Shown: piece by piece, positions 49,201-61,060 of the stretch
Layout of the letters: each line of letters starts with the position of its first letter
Numbering within the stretch: position 1 is the first letter of the stretch
From: Tachypleus tridentatus
Lineage: Eukaryota > Arthropoda > Merostomata > Xiphosura > Limulidae
Reading direction: 5' to 3'
Length of the DNA stretch: 64,000 nucleotides
NCBI RefSeq assembly: GCF_004210375.1
Contig: NW_027467782.1
Span: 23,849,276 to 23,913,275, forward strand
Notes under the pieces: generated by a model
Told to the model about the DNA's origin: nothing
Databases searched by the model: none
The model's input: only the letters and a program-made list of their open reading frames with translations
Made by a program: the position numbers and the translations under genes

Positions 49201-49314
49201 GCACTAAATGAGACTAGTTATATGAAATACATTTTCAGTATAGGAAACATAACTTTCACTGTTACCCTGCTTAACATCTTATTTTGTTGAAAATCACCTA
49301 TATTTTCATGAAAA
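46215..49314. repeat. Degenerate dispersed repeat region (copy C)
   Basis: Pyrimidine-rich and broken in all frames. Blocks near 48770-48800 (TTAGAAGTAGTGTAGTCTCC) and 49152-49250 (GGCTTGTGGCATG, AGAGGGCAGCACTAAA, ACATTTTCAGTATAGGAAAC) match regions A and B. The plus-strand ORFs at 46602, 47466, 47746 and 48316 are not supported as genes. A palindromic-looking GGCACAGTGCCTAGGGCCTA lies near 48190. Confidence 0.45.
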
Positions 49315-49528
49315 TTGGGATCATCTAGAAATTTTTCCCTCTCTCTAGTATGTTTTCTTGGCCTCCAAATTAACAAGGCGCCTTATATCCAATTTTATAT
49401 TGTAAGCCTCGATATGGATATGTCATCCAGTTGTAAAAGAGACCCAAGGCATCTCTCAGCCCTAACTTGTTAATTTGGAGGCCAAAAAAACATCCTGGAC
49501 AGAGGGAAAAATTTCTAGAAGATCCCAA
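49315..49528. mobile_element. Foldback MITE with about 60-bp inverted ends
   Basis: The left arm begins TTGGGATCATCTAGAAATTT and continues through GGCCTCCAAATTAACAAG. The right arm is its near-perfect reverse complement, ending AAATTTCTAGAAGATCCCAA. The arms enclose about 90 bp. With 214 bp in total and no coding capacity, this is a miniature inverted-repeat element. Target-site duplication is unclear in the A-rich flanks. The minus-strand ORF across it is a by-product. Confidence 0.85.
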
Positions 49529-50837
49529 AAGATTAAAAGAGTCAGTGAGTTTAGTACAAAGGTAGATAAAAAAGATTGAAGTAGGCGATGCAACTTTGAA
49601 CATTTTACAGTTTTAAGTCAGCTTTATCATACTAATAAGATATAGTGTATAATGTAAGACAGTAGTGAAAAGGAAAGGATGGTTTTCTGTGGACAAATAT
49701 TTAGTCCCATCTCTTTAAGTAAGGTGTACTTTCTCTGAATTCAGCTTGACAGTGAGGATGAATCACATATATTAACCTGGTTGTGCTTGTGTTATTCAGT
49801 TGTTATAGTAGTGAGGTACAATGTGTGTAATGTAAGTTCTGTGGTTCCTGGGACACAAACAGCACAGTATAAAGATAGACTTTAATACAATAACAGTTTC
49901 CTTACTTGACTATTTTCCATATATTGCAACAAAGGCATTTCTGTTGAATTAGACAATGACTGAAGATGGAAATTGGTCATTTAGCAAACACATTATGCTA
50001 TGATCTTTTTATGGATGATTTATGGACAAAATTGAATGTGCTTTTGTTGTTATTTTTTAAAGCTTTTAACATCTGGGGAAATAAGGTTAACACAGTATAT
50101 GCAAATCAAGAAATTTGAAGAGTTTGGAAAATTTGTATCTTATGGACCATCACACTTTAATGTTATTACCTTAAAATTGAAACTGTTTATTTAAACCACA
50201 TCTGAAACATAAAACCATTTTTATCAAAATCTAATTTCAAAGATACCCAAGAATAATTAACTTTTTAAAGTTTTAGGTCAATTAGGAATTGTATTTTTGT
50301 TAATGAAATTTAGTTTTCTGTGAAGAGATTTATTTTTGTTGTTGATTAATTAATGAAATTCTTATTGTAGTTTTGTTCTTATTTATTTTTCAGTTGTGTA
50401 AATAATCAGAATACTTAATAGTCTTACACAGTATTATTTGTTTAAGGGTTCATTTATCTTTTAAGAACAACTTTCAAGTTTCCTGCTTCCCTTGGAACTA
50501 TTTCATTATAAATCATGTTCAATTTTGATGGCCATAATAATGCATTATTGCCTGAAAATACTTCTTTCATTGCAGTAAGTTTCTACAAAATGAGGTCAAT
50601 CTTATTCCACACATTTTGATAAACTTTTCACACAATCTCCACTGCATTTGGATGTTGGCTTTCTAGACCATGTTTAAGCAGATCAAAGACAAAACCAAAA
50701 CAGCATTTTATGCTTCAATGAAACTGAATTGTGTTGGCAATCCAAATATTTTGTGTTAAGGCCTTCAAAACATATGCAGATAGTAATTATTCACTAATGG
50801 ATATAAACTAAACTGAGTTCTTTTTTGTCTTCAATAG
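49529..50837. other. Non-coding, intron-like
   Basis: No repeat or exon is supported before the acceptor at 50836-50837. Confidence 0.4.
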
Positions 50838-50910
50838 TGTTTGCTAATTCAGAACCTGTTAGAGGGTTTGAAGAAGGTGCACTCAGATGTGCTTTGCTGA
50901 TCTTAGGCAG
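50838..50910 (+). CDS. Unidentified exon, phase 1 in, phase 2 out
   Basis: Acceptor TTTTGTCTTCAATAG, TG completing a split codon, 23 codons, then AG and donor GTTAGT. The peptide is FANSEPVRGFEEGALRCAL plus LILG and joins in frame with the terminal exon at 60982 through a split Arg codon. Alpha-helical character is likely. I do not recognise the protein. Confidence 0.7.
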
Positions 50911-53900
50911 GTTAGTAAACCTTTACAAAACTCTACTATTTAAGTTCATATTAAAAGATATTACAAGTAATGTAAACATTGCTTTTGGACTAAATACATT
51001 TTATGTGGTTGCTGTAGAATAGTCATTAATATTGTATATGTATGTAACATAGGCATACATTATGTATATAGATATGTAATTAACAGTTACATTATGGAAG
51101 ACATTAAACCTTGAAGAATGATATATGCTCACAGGAAGAAAAGTATGCAACTCTCGTGAAATGCCTTTCAAAAATGAAACTAGTTAATGAAATTATTTCC
51201 TTAAAACTTGATAACAAACTTTCATTAAAGTAAGTAGTTTCAACAAAAGTTTTATTTTGTAAATATTTTTTGGATTTTTCTAATAAAAATTCATTATTTA
51301 ATGTAGTTATTTACACTTGGACTCTGAGTAGTTCACATGCAAAGTAATAATACTTTTTACCTTACCGTTTTTACATTTCATTTGCATAACCTCTAGAACC
51401 TCACAAATGAACATCAGTTGCTGTTTTTTAAGGTAAATATTTGTACTTTATTTTCTCTTTTATGCACCGTATTACTAACTCTATTTGTCATCATCAACAG
51501 AGAGTGCAGGGAAATGATTTTAAAATTAACAAAAATGTGTACATACCTTTTACATTTTTATAGAAATTTACTAGTATAGTCATCTTTTTCACATATTTGT
51601 AATTTAACGTCTTTATCTTTTCATTTATAGTTTATTTTTAACTCTCCTTTAAAATTCTTTGTCTATTTATTCTGATATGTTAACTGATACCAATAGGCCT
51701 TTTATGAAGAAGTTATTTTGAGAAATTCCCCCACATAGATGTGTTGCCAAAACAGGATGGCTGTTATAGATACCATCTTGTTTATAAAGCTTTCACAATC
51801 CATGTAACAAGTTAAGCTTATAAAAACCATTAAATCACTCAAATAGGATTTTTAAAACATAAATTATACACGGTCAACTAAAATATAAAAATTAGATTTA
51901 ATTACAGTTCAACTGTCTCTAACTATAGCATTTTGAGGTAACAAACCACTGTAAGTGCTGTAGATAATAGTACTGCAGGCTGTTACTTTGACTTCGGTAC
52001 AAAAACTGTACACCAATTTCATAATAACTGTTGGTGGAGTGAGTGTACACTGAGCTCTTTATAACAGCTTTGTACATTTGTATTAACTAATTACTTGTAC
52101 ATCATAAATTTGTTTCCAAAGTATAGAAGATTGGCATAACACCCATTAAAGGCTGTAAAATCTATTTCTCTTTTGCAATGGATTAAGTTCTAAGACTGCA
52201 TATATCGTATGTCTCAAAAGGACATGTGAAAATACATTGGCATCTACACAGTTGTATGCATTGCGAGCTTATGTGTTTACAGTCAGTTTCTGTTAAATTG
52301 TAGATTTTTTTTATATAACTTGGATCATGTGACAAGCAAACTATTTATTTTAAATGTTTCTGTTGTAACAAAGAATTAGAACTTGGATAACATAAACATT
52401 AAATTATATACTATAATGTTAATTTCATTCACATGCATGGATTGTAAAGATGTTTAATTAAATTTTGCACATAATTCAGTAATTTGCATATAAATTAATT
52501 TTAAAATGCTGCTGTTCTGATCAGATAAACAGATATGACTTTCAGTGTTATTTTGTTTATCAACACTACTCATCATTGAGTTTCTGATGTGAGTACTTAA
52601 GACTATGTCATTTAAATGCTTCTGTGTGCATTTTAATGTGGAATTTTTTGCCTGTTGGCTTCAGTCAAGAACACTTTTTGTGTATCTGGGAACCAAATAT
52701 ATACACGAGATTTACATTCATTGTCAGTGACATCCGTCAATGTATTTATGGCATTTGTACTTGTGATTATAAATGTCACATATATGTTTGTAATTGATAC
52801 ATTTTTTGTTGACTTTGCTCTCTTGAACTTCGAGTAATCCAGTTACATGTCTTATCACAGCTGTATGTGAGAGTGACTTGTTTTGTCACGTAATTCTTGG
52901 AATTGTGATTTCTTCATGAAGTTATTTGCTTTTATTCTCTTTTTTTTATATTTTTCTGTTGACTAAATCACTGGACCTTTCTACAGGCTTTAAAAGAATT
53001 TCAAAGTAATTGTTAGTCAGATTGTTTACTTCTGTTATAATTATTTTGGTGAACTTTGTATTTGGTCATTCTAATTTGCTTGAGAAACATCTCTAGAATA
53101 CTTTAGAATCCTCTTTTCTTAGTCTTGCCTGAAACATCAGTCTAGTCTAGTTATCTGAATGGTAAATGGTGAACAAGTTTTTGTATTTGTCTAGTTCATC
53201 CCATAGTTCTGATGCTCATGAACTGTCATGGTTAGTAACCTGTATGGTCACTTCAGTCTGATTGTTAATTGAGAACTTTTATTAACTACTAGATACCAGT
53301 TATTCATTACTTTTATCCTGTGTTTTGACTAATAATCTGCTTCCATATTCTTGGAAATCTCAACTATTTATTTAGTGGTCGTGGCTGAAAATCAATTATT
53401 AGTCTTTTTGGTACAGAGACTGGTTTATATATATATACAGTAGTTTTAATATTCAGTGACCATCATGGAGGTCTGTTTTCTCTTTTTTTAACTTAAGGGA
53501 GTTTCAAGTTTGTATTATGTGAATTTTGTTGCATATTGCTTTTTCTTTGTATTAGAGGATGTGTGTCTCAGGTTAATAGGCTGGCTTTTATTGGTCACTA
53601 GCCATTGTTAGGGAAGGTTGTATAAAGTTTTACTTGCACAGGTCTCATGCTTGTCTAGGTACAAGGAAGCACTGTGCTGGTATATGGAATCCTCTCTTAC
53701 TTCACAAAAGAAATATTGTTTTTATAAACACCTAAAGTTAAAAAAGGACAAAAACAGTTACATTATTTAACTAGTGTTTCAAGCAACTGCCCTTCATTAG
53801 GTTTGATATTATTTAAGGTTACTTACTTTTCTCAAGTTTCAACATAACTGTTCATTGTTATTTGTGAATCTTTTCCACTTTTAGAAAGAAATTAAGGATG

Positions 53901-54039
53901 TTTATTGGATAGCATTGTTAAATTCTATAACAGTATGACATCATTCTTAGTCCTAGAATTAATGACCTTTGTGCATCTCTTAAAAAAATTTCAAAACAAC
54001 TTTGTAATTTTTTTTTATTAATAACCTATATTTTAATTC
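50911..54039. other. Intron-like, no feature seen
   Basis: Part of the intron of about 10 kb between the last two exons of the unidentified plus-strand gene. CpG-poor and AT-rich. The ORF at 52655 (+) is unsupported. Confidence 0.4.
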
Positions 54040-54250
54040 ATTTTTCTGTTTCCTATATATTAATATCACCTATATTTTAATTCATTTTTCTATTTCCCAT
54101 ATATTAGTATTGTTTCCTATATATTAATATCACCTATATTTTAATTCATTTTTCTATTTCCCATATATTAGTATTGTTTCCTATATATTAATATCGCCTA
54201 TATTTTAATTCATTTTTCTATTTCCCATATATTAGTATTGTTTCCTATAT
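54040..54250. repeat. 64-bp tandem array, about 3 units
   Basis: The unit contains CCTATATTTTAATTCATTTT, then TCTATTTCCCATATATTAGT and ATTGTTTCCTATATATTAAT. The first unit is shortened. Confidence 0.9.
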
Positions 54251-55699
54251 ATTTCTTTACATTATCATTTTCTGTAATACCCATTCCTTTTTATTTTTCT
54301 ATTCTGTGAAAACTGTTTTAACATTTTTTTAACTGCTGTCACTGCCATCTTTCATGTAAAGCACACATTTTTTTATGTACATCTAAACATGACAGGAATG
54401 TCTTCTGTTATTATTGACATAAATGACATCAACATTTGTACTTGTAATGTGCCCTACTAATCATTGCTCTATATTATCCTAAAAAAAGAACAGTCAATCT
54501 AGTTAAAATATTTTATGTCACCTTTATTGGGTTATATGTTGTACTGATAAAGATTTGAGCACTCATTCAGTTTTACATGCACATAAATAGTCAAAGGATT
54601 GGTAGGTTAGTTTGGCCTGCTTGAAATGAATAGTGTATTTTGTTCAGTTTAAATTCTTGCTCTTGCTCAGTATGTTAGTTATTGATATTTCTTTTCCAAA
54701 AGTTTAGTTATGCATTTGAAAGCCACGCTGTGTGACATTGAATAGATTCAAAATAGTTATTGGTATCTGAATAGACCTATTTGCCTAAAAGTTCCACCAG
54801 TCTATAGAAATACAGAGATAAAAGTTACAGTTTGGTAAATCACCTTTTGAGTATATGTATAAAGATTGGCTCTGCTTACTGTTAATAGGAAGATTTTGAA
54901 TTTTTCATGAAACATTAAGAACAAGTTATGAAGTACTTTATAAAAATGATAAACGTAGCATGAGATAGACTTAAAAATTGAAATAACTTTATTTTAACTA
55001 AACATTTTAGTAAACTGGAAACATTGAAGATCTACATGTTGCATTCTTTGGAAATAAGAAGCTTTATGGCTGTCAGGTATTTACAGTGTTAAAGAGTATA
55101 ATGTGTGTGGTAGAAGGAACACTCTAAATGTCCCTCTGGTGTTAATATATATAATAAACAGTTTGTGTCATGCTTCTTTGTTTTAATTGTAATGGTCAAC
55201 AATTTATATCATTGTTTTGTAACAAAACTACCAATTGATATTGTTAGGTCAACTATGGTATTTATGTTGTGAATGTTTAATATACATTTTGGTTTGTTTT
55301 TTATTCTTGTTAACTTTGGTGATAGAACAAAACAATTTAATTCAGAAATTATTTTGATTTATAATTGATATTTTGTCTTTATTGAGCTTAGAGTAAGTTA
55401 TTGCACAGTACATTTTTAAGCTTAATTATAAAACAAATAATACCCTAGGCTCACTTATTGCACCACGATAAGTTAAATAGCATTTTATTTATATTTTTTT
55501 CAGTTGTTTATTAACATTGAGGTATAGACAAAAGAAAGATAAAAGTTACCAAGGGTTTCAATGGAGTAGTGTTTCAACTAAGCCTTTGTTACAATAATGT
55601 TTTACACCCAATGCTTGTATTTAGGCCATTAAATACACCTTCTGTTACTAATGTTAAGATCAGATGATAGCTAGTTGTGTCTAAGTGTGAATGTAAAGT
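54251..55699. other. Intron-like, no feature seen
   Basis: AT-rich and stop-rich. Nothing is supported. Confidence 0.4.
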
Positions 55700-55968
55700 A
55701 CATAATTCCCTCTAGTCTTACACTGTTAAATTAGGGATAGCTAGCTGACTTCCGTCTAGTCTTACACTGTTAAATTAGGGATAGCTAGCTGACTTCCCTC
55801 CAGTCTTACACTGTTAAATTAGGGATAGCTAGCTGACTTCCGTCTAGTCTTACACTGTTAAATTAGGGATAGCTAGCTGACTTCCGTCTAGTTTTACACT
55901 GTTAAATTAGGGATGGCTAGTGCAGATAGCCCTCGTGCATGAAATTCAAAAACAAACAAATAAACATA
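55700..55968 (+). repeat. SINE family 1 3' part with internal 44-bp amplification
   Basis: The SINE segment TCTAGTCTTACACTGTTAAA followed by TTAGGGATAGCTAGCTGAC occurs five times head to tail. The last unit runs on into the normal end (GGCTAGTGCAGATAGCCCTC, then AAACAAACAAATAAA). The tRNA-like head is absent. A minisatellite has therefore grown from within a SINE copy. Confidence 0.88.
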
Positions 55969-56477
55969 ATTAAAGATATATTAACTGTGGAAACTCTACG
56001 AAGTAAAGTAGTTACATATATTTTTCGATATCACATCTTCCAATTATTTTAGTTTTGTCACAGAGTCCATCAGTCTCCTTTCACTAAAACTGATTTCTTA
56101 TTATTACTTTCTGACTTATAGTGTACAATTCCTTCTTCTTGTAATTTTTGTTAGTTAATTTAGGTATAACAGTTTACTTTATTTTGGTGCACTGGAATTT
56201 TTCTAGTTATATTTTCTTATAACTTCTAGATCTTTTCTTGACATGGGACTGGGCAACCTACTTTCATGACTATGGACAAGAAAATAGTTAGAACTTAAGG
56301 GTAAACCCACAAGTTGCTGTAGTTCTGCTTGAAAAGTAAATGGAACATATAAGTAATCAAAGTTAATTTTAAATGTCACTATTATACTGTTTTATTATAA
56401 ATTGTTAAAGTCTTTCCAATAATTATTATGCATGTTTTGATTTTTAAAAAAGGAAAATGAAAACATATACCCACCTT
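55969..56477. other. Intron-like, no feature seen
   Basis: AT-rich. No supported feature. Confidence 0.4.
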
Positions 56478-56890
56478 AAAAGTTGTATGTTTAGTTACCT
56501 AGTCATATGTTGTCCTTAAGATACCTGATACTATTGATGAAAGTTGTATGTTTAGTTACCTAGTCATATGTTGCCCTTAAGATACCTGATACTATTGATG
56601 AAAGTTGTATGTTTGGTTACCTAGTCATATGTTGTCCTTAAGATACCTGATACTATTGATGAAAGTTGTATGTTTAGTTACCTAGTCATATGTTGCCCTT
56701 AAGATACCTGATACTATTGATGAAAGTTGTATGTTTAGTTACCTAGTCATATGTTGTCCTTAAGATACCTGATACTATTGATGAAAGTTGTATGTTTAGT
56801 TACCTAGTTATATGTTGTCCTTAAGATACCTGATACTATTGATGTCTTATGTTGTCCTTAAGATACCTGATACTATTGATGTCTTACTCC
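56478..56890. repeat. 61-bp tandem array, about 6.5 units
   Basis: The unit contains AAAGTTGTATGTTTAGTTAC, then CTAGTCATATGTTGTCCTTA and AGATACCTGATACTATTGAT. Units alternate TTGTCC and TTGCCC near the middle, which suggests amplification of a two-unit block. The last units are truncated. Confidence 0.93.
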
Positions 56891-58639
56891 ACATGTCCTG
56901 CAAGATGTCATGTTTCATTTTTTAAATTAAAAGTTAAGTCTTAATAGTTTCTCAACTAGCCTTTAACAGGTGTAAATACAAATTTAGAAAGAATGAAGGT
57001 AAGATGATAAATAGTTGTAGACTGTGAATAAAGTAATGTTTTATTTGTTCTTTCTTTAATGTTAGTTTATTTTTAGTATTGGTTAAATTGTTTATATATA
57101 TATATATTTGTTTATTAGGATTATTTTGCATTGTTATCTTAATGTATGTGTTTAGAACAAAACTAAACCTCCTAAGCTAGCTAAATCTTGTGTTTGGGAT
57201 TATAGCACAAAATTTGCTTGCATAGAGGTACCATGACAGATGGATCAATACCTTCTAATCATCATAAGTATGGTGGTATGTTAGATGTACATAATATTCA
57301 TTACTCATTTAATTTTTATTTGAACTATATAGGTATTTTGTTTTGATCAGAAGTTGGAAACAGTTGTAGATTTTATTACCAAAAAGTTTCTCTCTGTAGA
57401 TGTTTTTTATCATAGTTACATATTAAACATAACCTGAGAATTCTCTGTATTAATACCATAATTATTAATGAATCAATTTTAACTGTCTAGAGTTTAATAA
57501 TAGTTGAATGTCTGTTGTGTAGTCAGTTAATCATACATGCATACAATTTGCACATATTCACAAGATGATAGGTTCCAATGCTTCAAATTAAATAAACATT
57601 CTTAGATTTTCATCTCCACGTGTAATGTGAGAGTAATAAAACATTGAATACAAAGTAGATAAATATTATCAATATATTATTTTTCTAAGGTAGATAGAAA
57701 TAAAATCTTAAATTTATGGTATAATGTTTATAACTAAAATTCTATTTTACATTTTGAAGTTAATAATCATGAATGTGTTAGTTAATTTAGCCATAATTAG
57801 TTTCATTTAGTAGAAAACCACTTAAATTCAGAATGTTTGTTTATTCATATATTTAACAGTGCTTACCACAAATTTGCACAATTAATTGATACTTTCTTAC
57901 ATATAAATACGATAGTTTTCCTTAACCTTTTTTTTTATGATAACTAGGTGTCTGGGCTTTTTATAATGAAAGAACACCTCATATCTGTTAAAGCATGTCT
58001 TGTTAGTTGGCATAACTAAGAATATAGACACTTGTAGGAATATCATGAAGTATATATTTTGTATAGGTTGATCTGTAAGTAGTTTTGAAAATTTTACATT
58101 TAAGGCTGTTCTATGTGTAAGCATCTTTATAATAGAAGCTATATATGGTTTTAACTATCAGCTTTGAGTTGTACTTATGAGATAAAATTCATGTTTTTTA
58201 TTTATGTGTTGAAATATCCTTAAGTCATTGAATCAAAGTAATTTTTTAGAAATATGTAAATCATATAAGTGTTTGAGTAATTTTGCACAGTAATTATATG
58301 TTTAGAAGTTACACTGTACACAAAAGAAGCTTCTCTACTACAATAAAAATACAACTGTTCATGAGTAATTTGTTGATCCTGATTCTAAAAATTGTTGAAT
58401 ATTACTGATCACCTCTAGTTTTTGAGCGATGTTAGGTTTATTCTAAATATTCTTATATATTGTGATAATAACTCTCTGATAACTTTATTTATTTATTGAA
58501 AATTGCATTTAAGAATGTTCAAAAACTGAAAATACACTTAAGCTATGTTTAAAACTATCATCATGTTATTATTTTTTCAATTCTTTTTACAAAATACCTG
58601 ACTGACTTGTTGCATCTTTTATGTATGTTGTTAGTTTCA
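56891..58639. other. Intron-like, no feature seen
   Basis: A (TA)n tract lies at 57093-57107. The minus-strand ORF at 57897-58124 has no recognisable similarity. Confidence 0.4.
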
Positions 58640-58699
58640 TGCTACAAGAATCAACAGTAATCTTCCGTCATCACAGGATTCCACTGTCTTTCTTGATGT

Positions 58700-60000
58700 T
58701 ACTATTCTATTATAGACATAACTTAAGGGAAGTGCTCACCAAGATTATTGCTCACTGCACCAAGATCATTTGATAAGAAACTTAATTAAAAGTGTGAGAA
58801 GTGTAACTTTAGTGACATCTTGGACCCAGTTCTCCTCTTGTTCTCAGGGATATCATTAATCGTCACAACATAGTTTTCATCTCTGTAAATTCCTAAGAAA
58901 ATTTATATCATTAATCGTCACAACATAGTTTTCATCTCTGTAAATTCCTAAGAAAATTTTAACAACCAGTTTGAGTGATTTCCTCGCCCTAAGTTCTTTC
59001 TGACTGAGTAATGTTTCAAAATCACCATTCATCAGCGCTTCCCAAATTTGTGGCCCAACAAAAATACGACCTTTTAGTTTTTACTTCACTAACTTTTTGA
59101 AACTTATAAGACAGATGGAGTGAGGGAAGAAACATATCTTGATGATTCAGTGAAAGTTGGAACTCAACTTTCTGTTTTCCTGGAATGTAATTCTCTCACT
59201 GGTCTTTCCTTTTTTTTTAAATGAATTTTATGATATCGGCTATCCCAGACAGACAAAAAGCTACAGTGTTTGGTATACTTACTTTATAGACTTAGCAGTA
59301 GTGAATATTTGATTGCTTCAGGTATAAGCTGCATGTTCTACTATGTTCACAGCATTAATAACAGGAACCAATGGCTTAGTGTTCCCATTATGTAAAAGCA
59401 CAGTTTTCACACTAACTTTAGATGAATTGGTAAAATGTTTTCTTTCTTGAGAGTATATTCAGTACTTGATTCTTCAATTAGTGCATCAACATTTGTACAG
59501 AAACACAAAGTATCTTGCATGCTGTAGTGAGAAGCAAGACTTTTATGATAAATTCCATTGCCGTAAATGAAAGTTCCCCATGCTGTTTCAGTATAAAACA
59601 AGTCACAAATCTGATCATTTAGCTCATCTTGTGTGATCAGATGAGGCAGTTTATGTTGAGATGCCACAGGGGTAAAATTACTAAATGAAGGAAATAAAGA
59701 TGATTCATTGTCTTTTTTGCAGTATAACTTCTATTTCCCACTTTGCTGCTGGATGTGACACAAGAAAATCATCCCCATGAGGTACTGGTTTCATCACAAT
59801 CTCTGGATATTTAGTGTATTGTTTAGTTTTGTCTGAATATCCAGAAATATTAATGCAAAAATAACAGTAAGTTAGATGATCTTTGGGCTCACACTGTATC
59901 ATTGAAATTGTCAATGACACAATTGCTCTTCTTTTATTTAGCCACTGTGTGAAGCCAGATTTGGAAACTGTACAACACAAATGTAGCATAAACTGTTTAG
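58700..60000 (-). pseudogene. Decayed repeat-borne ORF of an arthropod multi-copy family
   Basis: On the minus strand, high to low: HLTYCYFCINISGYS with YPEIVMKPVPHGDDF (59780-59900), then LPHLITQDELNDQICDLF (59590-59660), and further down, in broken frames, blocks like NYVVTINDIPENKRRTGSKM near 58850-58900. From memory, these blocks (YCYFC...MRPVPH, PHLITQxDLND, a distal NY...D segment) belong to a large uncharacterised family present in many copies in arthropod and other invertebrate genomes, probably carried by mobile elements. Frameshifts, stops and a 56-bp internal duplication show this copy is dead. Its biochemical role is unknown to me. Confidence 0.55.
58848..58958. repeat. 56-bp tandem duplication
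   Basis: ATATCATTAATCGTCACAAC followed by ATAGTTTTCATCTCTGTAAA and TTCCTAAGAAAATT occurs twice in direct succession, inside the decayed ORF. Confidence 0.92.
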
Positions 60001-60981
60001 GTGGTTTTTTGGACTTTACTTGAAGTGAAAGTGATTATATCACAGGTATGATGTGAGGAAGATGGACTTTGTTTTGAGTGTGGGCAGAGCCAGACAAAGT
60101 AACCAACTGAGTGAGTGAGTGAAAAGCAGTTGAGAGAGAGGTGTATCACTCTGCCCATTTTAAGCTCAGTTGAGGGACTCCTCAAATGTTCCTGGGCAGA
60201 AAAGGTGAACATGGGAATGAAGCAAAATTGGTGCAAGTCATTATAATTTTATCAAGAACAAGTAGCACATATAAACAATATATATGGAGTTTTACACCAA
60301 TACAATACAGTTACTGTTTGAAGTTATCAAAATTTATTCCTTTTGTCCATTAAACTTTCTATGTAAACTTAATTTCACAGTATAAACCTATTGAACTGAG
60401 CTGATTGTATGGTATTACACATTGTTGATAAAGTAGTGAGACACTACAGTATCTTAAAATCTGGAGGTGATAGACAAATTCTGATTACATATCTGAAACC
60501 AAAACTATTTAATTACCAAGAATCACTTGAGTTTTCTCTAGTAGTAAATGATTTGATATGCAGTGTTACTTAAAACATTGTTTAGGGCAAATTTGTGTGT
60601 GTGCAGACTTGTAAAAGAGTTGATTGATTGATGAATTTGTGTTATAAAGATAAAAAGTTTGTTTTTTTTTTTTTACTTTACAATGGTGTGTTTACACTTT
60701 ATATTTTATAATGCATGCTTTTGAACCAATGTTTATTTATTTATGAAAAGTGTATAACTACCTTTCAAGTTGTTTTAGAAATAAAATTATTGCATAAAAA
60801 TACAAGTTTCAAATAATGCAACATTTTTTAAAGGGTCTTATTTTTTTTAGGTAGGTCTTGTTCAGGCTTGTGAATGAAAAGGATTTGTACAATTTTAATA
60901 ATATAATTTACTAATTTTTTAAAATATTAATTTGACCTATCCATACTTTTAGTGTGAATTAATGTTCTTTACTCCCTTAAG
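60001..60981. other. Intron-like
   Basis: The minus-strand ORF at 59997-60236 has no clear homology, though it may be upstream sequence of the decayed ORF. Poly-T at 60660-60674. Acceptor CCCTTAAG at 60974-60981. Confidence 0.4.
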
Positions 60982-61060
60982 GGTGAGAGAAGCAGACAAG
61001 AAGAAGTTGGTAGAAACTGTCCTAAAACAGCTCAGACAGTTAACATCAAACAGTGATTAG
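60982..61060 (+). CDS. Terminal exon of unidentified plus-strand gene
   Basis: One base completes the split Arg codon from 50910, then 25 codons and TAG at 61058-61060. The peptide begins VREADKKKLVETVLKQLRQL and ends TSNSD. Lys/Leu-rich and amphipathic, it fits a C-terminal helix of a helical-repeat protein. The exact phase match with 50838-50910 supports the pair. The family is not recognised. Confidence 0.72.

Noticed and set aside
49370-49603. 77-codon minus-strand ORF
   Set aside because: Lies across the inverted-repeat MITE and its flank; not conserved protein sequence.
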